Below are positions 18,929 to 26,048 of a stretch of DNA of 64,000 nucleotides, piece after piece (within the stretch, counting starts at the first letter, position 1; each line of letters starts with the position of its first letter). The translations under genes and the position numbers were made by a program. Below the pieces are notes generated by a model that did no database searches, was not told the DNA's origin, and saw nothing but the letters and a program-made list of their open reading frames with translations. Source of the DNA: Aestuariibacter salexigens DSM 15300 (lineage in GTDB: Bacteria; Pseudomonadota; Gammaproteobacteria; Enterobacterales; Alteromonadaceae); NCBI RefSeq assembly GCF_000429145.1, contig NZ_AUBH01000005.1, forward strand, positions 62,001 through 126,000, given 5' to 3'.

Positions 18929-20305
18929 TTACAGGGCGACTTCTTTGAAACTTTCGTAAAGGTGCGGCAGTGCTGCGCTAATGTCGTTCACACGCCATTG
19001 ACAACGGCGTTTCGTAAGTTTCGGTTGTTCGGGAACATACTTTGGTGCAGGGTCGAGAATAATTATTCCCTCATAAATCGCACGTAACAGTTTATCCGGC
19101 CCTGTACCCTTGCACCACATAACGGTGTTAGCAAATCGCACTTCATTTGCGCAGCCCATGTCGATAGCGGTTTGACCCTCAGCCGCTCGTTTTTCTGCAG
19201 GAATATATACTGCTTCATTATGTTTTGCGCCCCAGCAGTTCATCAGTCGCTCGAGACTCCAACCTGCCGCTAATGTACCGTCCGGCTTGAACAGACCAAC
19301 GTATATATCTTTGTTTAACTGCTTAGAAAAGTTCTTTTCATTCGGATCGTAATTCACTATTTCCATTGTAAGGTTGCTTCTAGCGCAGCGATTACCAGTT
19401 TTGTGTATGCCAGTAAAACGCCAGCTTCCATCAGGCTTTAGGTAACAAATTTCTGGGTCAGTCATAAAAGCTTTAAAGTCCTTTGCATACAAACCCATAT
19501 CTGGTTCAGGGGTCATCAAGGATACTTTTCTCATGGTATGCGTTTTAAGCTCTATACCTTCAAAGTCACCATTTTTGTCAGCATTGGGTCTGATATCTAA
19601 TGCATGTTCTAGTGTATATCCACAGACTTGAGTGCTATTAAACGGTATCGTCTCCCCTTTTTTGTTAAATCTGACACCGGGAATCCAAGTATTAGCTACT
19701 TTGGCTAGTAATGGCATTAGCCTTCCGTGTTTATCATTTCCGTCCAATAAAACCTTTACTACTTGTGACAGTTCATGACCGCGCAGCTTCCTGACCTGCT
19801 CTACGAGGTAATCATCTGCGATGACCATAAATGCAACTGCGCCTGTTCCGGGAACGCGGCCTAGAACAAACAATCTCTTTACGTCAGGATTAGCTTTAGT
19901 GAATTCAACAGATAGTGATTCAGGGATCTGATTTTCTATAGTTTTAAAGCCGCTAAGACGCATCTCCGGGTATTGTGCGTATATCAGCATCTTTGCGTTT
20001 TTCGCGGCAACCAGTTTATGTTCTGTGTCTACCCAGTAGAACGATTTAAAAATGCCTTCCGGTATTCTTGCTCTGGTATTAGATAGTGGCTTCGTTGTGC
20101 TCGTGCTAAATGCTCGTTCCTGAAAGTGAAAATCATGGATCTGGTTTAACATGTTGAAATCAGAGTTCCAGTAAACCTGATTCTTATCGTTAGCATTCTT
20201 ACCAAGCACCTTAACCAATGCATGGTCGCAACCGAGGCCTTTTACAGTGGTTAACAATCCATCGATGTTGTCTATTTTATGCTCGAATTTTCTCGTCGCG
20301 CTCAT
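18929..20305 (-). CDS. MvaI/BcnI-family type II restriction endonuclease with long N-terminal extension
   Basis: The ATG at 20305 (MSATRKFEHKIDN) has AAGGA at good spacing; the open frame continues 75 codons upstream without support. In the resulting 458-residue protein, GYTLEHALDI precedes GDFEGIELKTH at about 246-256. This gives D247, E252 and K254, the same D-x4-E-x-K spacing as the MvaI catalytic core (DFHDIEIKTH). GWSLERLMNCWGAKHNEAVY and the C-terminal segment also follow the family. MvaI is about 246 residues and cuts CCWGG. Here roughly 225 extra N-terminal residues precede the nuclease domain. Its likely partner methylase is the Dcm-type enzyme of the same island. Confidence 0.8.
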   Translation of the reverse strand: MSATRKFEHKIDNIDGLLTTVKGLGCDHALVKVLGKNANDKNQVYWNSDFNMLNQIHDFHFQERAFSTSTTKPLSNTRARIPEGIFKSFYWVDTEHKLVAAKNAKMLIYAQYPEMRLSGFKTIENQIPESLSVEFTKANPDVKRLFVLGRVPGTGAVAFMVIADDYLVEQVRKLRGHELSQVVKVLLDGNDKHGRLMPLLAKVANTWIPGVRFNKKGETIPFNSTQVCGYTLEHALDIRPNADKNGDFEGIELKTHTMRKVSLMTPEPDMGLYAKDFKAFMTDPEICYLKPDGSWRFTGIHKTGNRCARSNLTMEIVNYDPNEKNFSKQLNKDIYVGLFKPDGTLAAGWSLERLMNCWGAKHNEAVYIPAEKRAAEGQTAIDMGCANEVRFANTVMWCKGTGPDKLLRAIYEGIIILDPAPKYVPEQPKLTKRRCQWRVNDISAALPHLYESFKEVAL

Positions 20306-20459
20306 CTTGTTTATCCTTATTTGTTGTTGCGTCAGATAAATGTTGTTCAAAAGCAAACTGGTCAAATGGGCCCGGGCACTGGCACTCGGCGTAATCAAGG
20401 CTGCAGGAGGGACAACACCCGAACTCATCGAATTCGCAGTTGTGAATAATGTCTGCCAT
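20277..20459 (-). CDS. Small Cys-rich protein overlapping the endonuclease start
   Basis: This 60-residue frame starts at ATG 20459 with GGAG eight bases upstream. It carries a cysteine cluster (CEFDEFGCCPSCSLDYAECQ, then C), enough for one zinc site, followed by an acidic tail. Its last 29 bp overlap the start of the restriction endonuclease in another frame, which suggests translational coupling. It has no helix-turn-helix, so it is not a classical C-protein. It could be a zinc-binding partner or leader of the nuclease. No family is recognised. Confidence 0.5.
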   Translation of the reverse strand: MADIIHNCEFDEFGCCPSCSLDYAECQCPGPFDQFAFEQHLSDATTNKDKQDERDEKIRA

Positions 20460-20893
20460 TTATAGCTCCAACTTCTTTCGAACTTGTAAAAAGGGTAATA
20501 GGATCCCCGCAAAAGATCCATTAAAACCAAGAAAGATTTATAAGAAGCGTTATAAATGATTGATTTATATGGCTATTAATATTTATATACTTAAATTAGC
20601 CATGTTTTATAGTGGTTTTTCTAATGGTTTTGTTTCGGTGGGATTTACACAAGCTGATTTTCGCTGAAATACTGGCATTATGTGTGACCGAGAATCCTAC
20701 TGACTTGAAGAAACTCATATCCAATGAGACGTTTTCAGTTTAGGGGACAGACAATATCTAACGGACAGCTAGGGAAAAAGCTGCTCACGTTCGCATTTTT
20801 GGTATTTTTAATAGCGAATAATTGCGGATTTCATGCCATAGTCACTCAATATATGAGTAATCACTTTACTTTATTAGCGGAATGTCAAGAATG
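20460..20893. other. Non-coding stretch between the endonuclease unit and the cassette array
   Basis: No supported gene is present. A short hairpin CAGCT/AGCTG (about 20766-20784) is flanked by TAACG and CGTT. It is attC-like in plan but far too short to be one. The first bases after the last attC (TTAGGG on the minus strand) could be the start of a truncated third cassette. The stretch should include the promoter of the Cys-rich protein and endonuclease. Confidence 0.35.
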
Positions 20894-20984
20894 CCCTAAC
20901 AATGGACGGCTTCAGCAGCCTAAACTATGTAACGCAGTGATGAAAGCATGCGATAAGCCGTCCACGTGGGTTAATTTGTTATAG
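20894..20984 (-). repeat. attC site of cassette 2 (91 bp)
   Basis: On the minus strand R'' is CTATAAC (20984-20978), sharing bases with the gene's TAA stop, and R' is GTTAGGG (20900-20894). The pairs TAACAA/TTGTTA and AAGCCGTCC/GGACGGCTT (9 bp) form the stem around a 42-nt loop. One side has 12 unpaired bases between the two stem parts against a single base on the other side. This is more lopsided than usual for attC and lowers confidence. Confidence 0.55.
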
Positions 20985-21575
20985 GTGTCTAGGAAGCGCG
21001 AAATAGGCTTCGGCTATCGTAGCAATTGCATTGTGGACTGCCTCTGTTGCACCTATCGTCTCTTTTAGCAGCTGAGGTTTCAGCTTTTTTCGGTATTCGC
21101 CTATTCCAATTTCGATAGTTCGGTCTTCTTTCCCTTCTGATACAGATGAGAAGATGTGGGATTCCGAAAAGTGTACCCAGCCACATAGGGTGTCGTACAT
21201 TGATTCAACCCAAGGCAACTCATCCTTGAGAGAGTTGACCAAGTACCTATCAGTTAGCCTCTTACCATCGCTTCTGTAGTCGCGCAAGGAGTTGCCTTTT
21301 ACTATGTGGCCGGCGAGTGATTCTCTGTCTTTAACAATTCTCAATGCATGCAGACGTAACAGACCATCCAACTGAACTCTAAGTAGTGGCGCGAACGCAT
21401 GGATATTCTCGGAAGCGATGAGAGCTGGCATAGCTTCAACCAAGCCGATACTTCTGTCTATCACCCCAATCACCACCAAATCGGAAGTAAAAAAAGGTGT
21501 TTCCTTAGCGCTTTTTACGTAACTAGAAAATGCCTTCAAGTATCGCTTTCGAATGTTTGAGACTATACCTTCCAT
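20979..21575 (-). CDS. Cassette-encoded helical protein, 198 aa
   Basis: The start MEGIVSNIRKRYLKAF has AAGG at good spacing and lies 21 bp after the cassette junction, typical for integron cassettes. The stop codon is inside the attC R'' box. The protein is all-helical and soluble. Its segment APLLRVQLDGLLRLHAL followed by a region ending in GWVHFSESH recalls DUF5677/AbiV-type proteins, which are common in accessory DNA. That resemblance is tentative. Function is unknown, and its neighbours suggest a defence or stress role. Confidence 0.7.
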   Translation of the reverse strand: MEGIVSNIRKRYLKAFSSYVKSAKETPFFTSDLVVIGVIDRSIGLVEAMPALIASENIHAFAPLLRVQLDGLLRLHALRIVKDRESLAGHIVKGNSLRDYRSDGKRLTDRYLVNSLKDELPWVESMYDTLCGWVHFSESHIFSSVSEGKEDRTIEIGIGEYRKKLKPQLLKETIGATEAVHNAIATIAEAYFALPRHL

Positions 21576-21590
21576 TTAAACCTTCATAAC

Positions 21591-21662
21591 GTATAACGCA
21601 CGCATTTGAGGCTGGTTTAGTGTGCAGCGTAAAACCAGTCCGACAACATGCGCTTGTTAGGC
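21591..21662 (-). repeat. attC site of the reverse-transcriptase cassette (72 bp)
   Basis: On the minus strand R'' is GCCTAAC (21662-21656) and R' is GTTATAC (21597-21591). The outer arms pair as TAAC-nnn-CGCAT (21594-21605) with ATGCG-nnn-GTTA (21648-21659). The inner arms pair as CTGGTTT (21612-21618) with AAACCAG (21632-21638), leaving a 13-nt loop. Arm order, central mismatched spacers and length all fit integron attC sites. It starts two bases past the reverse transcriptase stop codon. Confidence 0.8.
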
Positions 21663-21663
21663 A

Positions 21664-23160
21664 CTAGTATGTCCATGCATTTTGAGTAAAAAGCTGAATT
21701 TCCGCTGGTTGAACAACTTCACTCTCATCTTCAGCTGAGGATATTACAATTTGTGAAACATCAAGTGCTCTAACTAAATCTTGACTCGATATCCAGTCGT
21801 TTTCCCATAGCTTTTCTTTGCTACCATTGACTATCTTGCAAATTGCTTCATCACTAGAAAATTGGATATTTATTTTGGCAGGCTGTGTAACTCTCTGAAG
21901 CCAAATCTCTAGATATCCATTGTATGGGACTCTAGCCATTTTGTTGCGTACTTTCTCCCAGAGCTGCACTTTTTCAGAAGCAGGAGCTATTGAGATTAGA
22001 TAACTTAATATTCCGGCTATGGCTGGAAATGTAGCAGGGGAGACAAAAGCTATATCAGTAGCGATTGCCACCTGCACCTCTAGGTCATCTGGAGTTTCCG
22101 TTTGCTTTGAAATGTCGGCATGAAACTCGCTCACAATTCGTCTTAAACCTCCACTATTAGGGTAGCGCTGACCAAAGGAGTGGAGCCTCAGCAACTGCTT
22201 TTGGATAGTTTTCGCGTTAGTCGTACCAAGATCTTGTAACTCTATGCCCGCAAGTTTGTCCGGCTTTATAGAACCTTCCACTACATTACGGCACGAATAG
22301 GTCTTGGACACTCCGAGCCTCATGCCAACAACTCTTAGCTTGTCGCTGATGATTTTAAGTATTTCTTCAGCTCTATCATCGCTGTTTGCAAAAATCCTAT
22401 AGTCGTCACGATACCTTAATATACGAAAGTCCCTTTTACCTCGGAGCTCCTGAGTGATCTCAAGATCGACAAACCCAAGGACAATTTCGGCTATAAAATC
22501 CATTAAAACAGAGCCTTGAGATATTCCATTTGTCTGTCCATATCGACCGGCCCGAATATGTGAATCGATCTTGTTACCAAGAAGTGACTTGCTTCGTCGA
22601 TTTTTCTTAGCTTCTTCTACTCCATGCAATGCCCAAGAAATGCTATGCGTATATAAAGAGCCATAGCAATCTGTCACATCGGTATGCAGCACATGGCTAA
22701 ACTCTAATGAAAAGGTAAGCGATCGTTGCTCTACTTTTTGCCACCAGTTCATAACCTGTGAAGCAACATCACTTTGATTATCCACAGACATCACTGGAGC
22801 GCTACAGCAATCCACAAAGCCATTCTCAAACTCTGTAAACCTATCCTTGATGAGATTCCAGTTTTTATCATCACAAATCACATTCACCAAAGAAACATAA
22901 ATCACTGGGTGCATTAACTCGTAAGGGCGCCATGCGAGCTTCCCATCTTTATTTGCTATCAGATTGTAGTTTACACCCGACAACTCACTCGGATTTGTAG
23001 ACTTAAATTGATAAAACCCACCTTCATTCATCACCTGTGATACTGAGGTAAGAAGTGGTTGAAAGCTTATATATTTTGGAAGGTCAGCATTGAAGTAACT
23101 GCTGCATTTTAGGAAGTGCTGCTTAGCTTCATTATTTGTGAGGTCTATCAATCGCTTCAT
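21664..23160 (-). CDS. Reverse transcriptase carried as an integron cassette (defence-type candidate)
   Basis: The protein has 498 residues and an AAGGA ribosome site. Palm motifs are visible: HTDVTDCYGSLYTHSI at about 159-174 (motif A with catalytic Asp), NGISQGSVLMDF at about 211-222 (motif B), LRYRDDYRIFAN at about 248-259 (motif C, YRDD instead of YADD) and GMRLGVSKT (motif D). There is no maturase X domain or HNH domain, which argues against a group II intron enzyme. About 200 further C-terminal residues match nothing I know. It fits the Abi/unknown-group (DRT-like) reverse transcriptases linked to phage defence, but I cannot assign a class. The cassette leaves only 57 nt before the ATG. 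Confidence 0.85.
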   Translation of the reverse strand: MKRLIDLTNNEAKQHFLKCSSYFNADLPKYISFQPLLTSVSQVMNEGGFYQFKSTNPSELSGVNYNLIANKDGKLAWRPYELMHPVIYVSLVNVICDDKNWNLIKDRFTEFENGFVDCCSAPVMSVDNQSDVASQVMNWWQKVEQRSLTFSLEFSHVLHTDVTDCYGSLYTHSISWALHGVEEAKKNRRSKSLLGNKIDSHIRAGRYGQTNGISQGSVLMDFIAEIVLGFVDLEITQELRGKRDFRILRYRDDYRIFANSDDRAEEILKIISDKLRVVGMRLGVSKTYSCRNVVEGSIKPDKLAGIELQDLGTTNAKTIQKQLLRLHSFGQRYPNSGGLRRIVSEFHADISKQTETPDDLEVQVAIATDIAFVSPATFPAIAGILSYLISIAPASEKVQLWEKVRNKMARVPYNGYLEIWLQRVTQPAKINIQFSSDEAICKIVNGSKEKLWENDWISSQDLVRALDVSQIVISSAEDESEVVQPAEIQLFTQNAWTY

Positions 23161-23212
23161 TAGTCTAAATTCCTTAACCCAGTATCCTCGACAAAGTGAG
23201 TTTGCTTGAGAT

Positions 23213-23219
23213 GCCTAAC
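23213..23219 (-). other. 5' recombination junction of cassette 1
   Basis: GTTAGGC on the minus strand, crossing between 23219 and 23218, is the consensus GTTRRRY core. It marks the entry point of the reverse-transcriptase cassette. No matching R'' and stem lie upstream, so the partner was either an attI-like site or a secondary G-TT site. Confidence 0.6.
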
Positions 23220-23584
23220 ATCTTATATGAAGACTTCACAGTAACACCGGACGTGCTTCATGCAAAAAATTCCCATATTCATACTTAATATCAGACGCTT
23301 ACAAACTTTAACACACCAAAAAACACTGTTTTATATGCGTGTTACCGTGAAGCCTCAGTAATTAGGGATAGTTCGTCTGATCTGCTCTCAGTTAAAAAGC
23401 CGACATTAACTATGCGAATTAGATCGGTTAATTCATTGCCTGAGATTTATGTCTGGAGAGTGAATTTGTAAACGGCGGCTTGTCGTTACCAAGGAATTCC
23501 ACAATTCATCAGGGTGAGGGGCGGCGACACGTAAACAAGCACTAGCAGGTTTATCTCGGTTCTGGTTACGAACCATTTAGACAA
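23220..23584. other. Non-coding stretch between integrase and cassette array
   Basis: This 365-bp region has no ORF. It lies upstream of the reverse transcriptase on the transcribed side, so it must supply the cassette promoter if the array is expressed from here. It could also hold a non-coding RNA template. An ATGAAG/CTTCAT inverted repeat is near 23227-23260. An attI-type or degenerate attC site may lie at its left edge but cannot be delimited. Confidence 0.4.
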
Positions 23585-24787
23585 CTAATCCGCACCGAGC
23601 AAGGTTATGATGAACTTATCAAGCTTCTCCAGTGCAAGTCTTCGCTCTTCAAAGTAGTCGTATTTATCATAGATGCCTTCAACACCCTTTAACTTGTGAT
23701 TTAAGCATCGTTCCGCAATATGGCCCGGTACTTTGAGCTCAGCCAATAGACTCCGAAATGTTCGGCGCAAATCATGAACTGTGAACTTCGCAATATCTAC
23801 ATCATCGTTTGCCAGTAAATTCGAAATGGCCTGATTCAGTGTGTCAGGGCTTACGTGCGGATAGCGCTTTGAAACACGTCTGTTAGGAAAAACATATTCA
23901 GAGTAGCTCGATGGTCGCTTAAGTTCGGTAAACATCACTACTGCACTATTTGAGAGTGGGATTCTAAACTCCGCACTGGTTTTTGTACGCGAGGCAGGCA
24001 AAGTCCAAACTGCATTATCAAGATCAAGCTCTGACCATTTCATCTGAAGTAATTCATTTTTGCGAACACCGGTTAATAAGAGCAGCTGAACTGCGAGCCT
24101 ATTTTCGTAGCCAAACTGTATTTTATGTTTGTTGATTGCGGTGAACAGCTGTTCTAGCTCGGCTGAAGACAAAACTCGATCTCTGGCTTTTTCCACGCCA
24201 CCAGCATCTGATGGGCGAAAGGCATCAGCAGGATTGGAGTTAATGACATCGAGCTTTATTCCGTGCCTGAATAGTTGCTTCATAAAGCCCAGTGCATCGT
24301 TCGCGATGGTGGGGCGCTTAATTTTTCCTCCCAGAATACGCTCAATAACTCGCCTTACATCCCTGGCATTTACATCATGAAGTGGAATATCGCCCAGTAT
24401 TGGCTTTATGTCTTTGGTATAGACTCTTGCAGGTATTTCAGGATGCTTTAAACGCCTTTCGCAGTCTTTCAGCCAATCGCAAGCAAGATCGTCGACAATG
24501 TTAAATTCTCCACTTTCGTTGCGCTGCTTTTCAATTTTGGGGTCTTTTCCCGATTTGACCAAAGACTTTAGCTCAAACGCCTTTAGGTTTGCCTCTGCAA
24601 GGGACATATACGGGTACGTTCCAATAGAAATCTCTTTGCGCTTGCGCTGAATCGTATACATAAAAGCCCAGCTGCCAGTGCCTGAACTGGAAACCCTGAA
24701 ATAAAGGCCGTTACCAACTGATTGCTTTAAGGGTTTCCCCTGTTTCAGAAGAGACTTGATGCGTAAGTCGTTGAGCTGCTTGGACAT
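23585..24787 (-). CDS. Tyrosine recombinase integrase, P4/DUF4102 type
   Basis: This 400-residue integrase has an N-terminal DUF4102 arm-binding domain (GLYFRVSSSGTGSWAFMY, then RKEISIGTYPYMSLAEA). A central SAM-like core-binding domain follows. The catalytic domain has Arg in LLTGVRKNELLQMKW, a Lys strand (TKTSAEFRIPL), HDLRRTFRSLL, and GVEGIYDKYDY with the nucleophilic Tyr after HKLKGVEG. It catalyses insertion and excision at the yicC 3' end. It lies next to attR and is transcribed away from it. TTGACA repeats sit in its promoter region. Confidence 0.95.
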   Translation of the reverse strand: MSKQLNDLRIKSLLKQGKPLKQSVGNGLYFRVSSSGTGSWAFMYTIQRKRKEISIGTYPYMSLAEANLKAFELKSLVKSGKDPKIEKQRNESGEFNIVDDLACDWLKDCERRLKHPEIPARVYTKDIKPILGDIPLHDVNARDVRRVIERILGGKIKRPTIANDALGFMKQLFRHGIKLDVINSNPADAFRPSDAGGVEKARDRVLSSAELEQLFTAINKHKIQFGYENRLAVQLLLLTGVRKNELLQMKWSELDLDNAVWTLPASRTKTSAEFRIPLSNSAVVMFTELKRPSSYSEYVFPNRRVSKRYPHVSPDTLNQAISNLLANDDVDIAKFTVHDLRRTFRSLLAELKVPGHIAERCLNHKLKGVEGIYDKYDYFEERRLALEKLDKFIITLLGAD

Positions 24788-24798
24788 AAGCCGGTACT

Positions 24799-24877
24799 GT
24801 TGACAAACATTTAATGAAATTAGGAGCTTCGTGTTGTTTTGTCAACAATATTGCCGCGTTTTTGTCAACATTTTTGA
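24799..24877. promoter_or_regulatory. Integrase promoter with repeated TGTCAACA sites, including the right 19-bp arm repeat
   Basis: TGTCAACA occurs at 24840-24847 and 24863-24870, 23 bp apart, and GTTGACA lies inverted at 24799-24805. The segment 24859-24877 is the right copy of the 19-bp repeat near attL. On the minus strand, TTGACA (24845-24840) with a 17-bp spacer to TAATTT could be the integrase promoter. In that case a protein binding the repeats would compete with RNA polymerase. Arm-site and autorepressor roles are inferred. Confidence 0.5.
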
Positions 24878-24955
24878 AATCAAATGAAAACAACTGAAAA
24901 CAATGATATCTATTAAGTCTTTGTAAAATATGCTCTTATGTCGCGTTTGAGCGTT

Positions 24956-25819
24956 CTATTCAATATTCTGGATCTGCTCGCGCATTTGCTCTATCAACAC
25001 CTTCAGCTCTACTGCGGATTGGGTGATGTCAGTATGAATAGACTTGCTGCCCAAGGTATTAGACTCGCGGTTGAATTCTTGCATCATAAAATCCAGACGG
25101 CGTCCGCATGCCCCACCCTTGTTGAGAATTTTGCGTGTCTCTTTGATATGAGAAGTGAGTCTGTCTAGCTCCTCGGCTACATCGACCTTTTGGGCAAGGA
25201 GTATCATCTCTTGTTCCAGACGGGTCTCATCAAGCTCAATTTTTGCTTCTTCAAAACGACTGGTGAGACGCTCGCGCTGCCAATCGATGATTTCCGGCAT
25301 GCGTTCGCTAACCTTTGCCACTTCAACTTCAATGCCATCAAGACGCTGTTCAATCAGCGTTTTAAGCGTGCTTCCTTCCGTAGCACGGGCATCGATAAAA
25401 TCATTCAGTGCGGTATCAAAGCCGGCAAGCATGTCGGCCTGAATACTGTCCATATCCGCTTCTTCTGCCGCGACGACACCGGGCCAACGCAGAATATCGA
25501 CCGGGTTAACGCCGGTTGATTGGCCATGTGACTGAACCCAGTCTGCGGCATGCAGCAGCTGTTTGGCCAACTCTTCATTAAGGTTTAACTTGCCTACTGC
25601 TGCATCATTGGCACTAAACCTTAATGCGCATTCAACTTTGCCCCGCGCCAGCTTGCTCCGGAATCGTTCTCGCAGCACAGGCTCAAGACCGCGGAATTGT
25701 TCAGGGAGTCGAAAATAGGTTTCCAGGTAGCGCTGATTGACCGAGCGGATCTCCCACACTGCATTACCCCAGTCGGCTTTTACCTCATGGCGAGAAAAGG
25801 CAGTCATGCTGTAAATCAT
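24956..25819 (-). CDS. yicC: YicC-family endoribonuclease
   Basis: This 287-residue protein begins MIYSMTAFSRHE and ends EQMREQIQNIE. It has the family hallmarks EIRSVNQRYLE near the N-terminus and GRRLDFMMQEFNRESNTLGSK near the C-terminus. YicC proteins are RNA endonucleases; in E. coli YicC promotes decay of the small RNA RyhB. The gene is intact despite the island because the att core restores its last codons. GGGGAGC precedes the start. In many gammaproteobacteria yicC is found next to rph, as here apart from one intervening gene. Confidence 0.95.
   Translation of the reverse strand: MIYSMTAFSRHEVKADWGNAVWEIRSVNQRYLETYFRLPEQFRGLEPVLRERFRSKLARGKVECALRFSANDAAVGKLNLNEELAKQLLHAADWVQSHGQSTGVNPVDILRWPGVVAAEEADMDSIQADMLAGFDTALNDFIDARATEGSTLKTLIEQRLDGIEVEVAKVSERMPEIIDWQRERLTSRFEEAKIELDETRLEQEMILLAQKVDVAEELDRLTSHIKETRKILNKGGACGRRLDFMMQEFNRESNTLGSKSIHTDITQSAVELKVLIEQMREQIQNIE
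24957..24976. repeat. attR, right attachment repeat within yicC
   Basis: This is the second copy of the 20-bp direct repeat. It overlaps the last six codons of yicC plus part of its stop codon. The base after TA comes from the element here, so yicC terminates with TAG instead of the TAA preserved at attL. Confidence 0.93.
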
Positions 25820-26048
25820 ATTGAAGCTCCCCTGTTTGAATTATGTAGCGCTGTGGAATAAGTAAATCGACGCAGGATACCACGATGCATGGCTAATATT
25901 TACTGATTTTGTCCCATACGTATTCAAACTGCTTATGGCGAATTTGAAGCGAAGTCATTGTATACATTAATAAAATGTTACATATTACTGTTCGAATAAG
26001 AGTCAATATAAGGCTCATTGGACTATGCAACAAGCGAAGGAAACAGCA

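Larger units (their letters stand above)
20900..23218 (-). mobile_element. Two-cassette integron-type array without integron integrase
   Basis: Cassette 1 spans 23218 to 21597 (reverse transcriptase) and cassette 2 spans 21596 to 20900 (198-aa protein), both on the minus strand. Each contains one gene with a short leader and an attC site at or just after the stop codon. Cassette 1 begins TTAGGC and its attC has R'' GCCTAAC, an exact complement. Cassette 2 begins TTATAC and its R'' is CTATAAC, which complements all but one base. That self-complementarity is a built-in test of cassette identity. No intI gene lies in the window, so this is an integrase-less attC cluster within the island. Confidence 0.75.
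2118..24976. mobile_element. Integrative element inserted in the 3' end of yicC
   Basis: The element is bounded by a perfect 20-bp direct repeat, TATTCAATATTCTGGATCTG, at 2118-2137 and 24957-24976. The right copy is the last codons of yicC. A tyrosine recombinase gene lies just inside the right end. An excised circle carrying one repeat would be 22,839 bp. The cargo is a restriction-modification set, a helicase-nuclease, a DnaQ-BRCT protein, a reverse transcriptase cassette and several orphans, with an AlpA-like protein and a possible replication protein. The yicC 3' end is the established target of SXT/R391-mobilizable genomic islands. Membership in that group is inferred from the site and layout only. 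Confidence 0.93.

Noticed and set aside
20724-20984. 86-aa plus-strand ORF
   Set aside because: It runs through the attC site of cassette 2 and has no good ribosome site; the inverted repeats explain the sequence better.
21664-23160. Group II intron or retron interpretation of the reverse transcriptase
   Set aside because: There is no maturase domain, no intron domain V-like end and no visible msr/msd pair; the cassette boundaries explain the flanks.
23213-23347. A full attC site upstream of cassette 1
   Set aside because: GTTAGGC is present but the opposite arm pairs only over TAACA; this may instead be an attI-like or secondary site.
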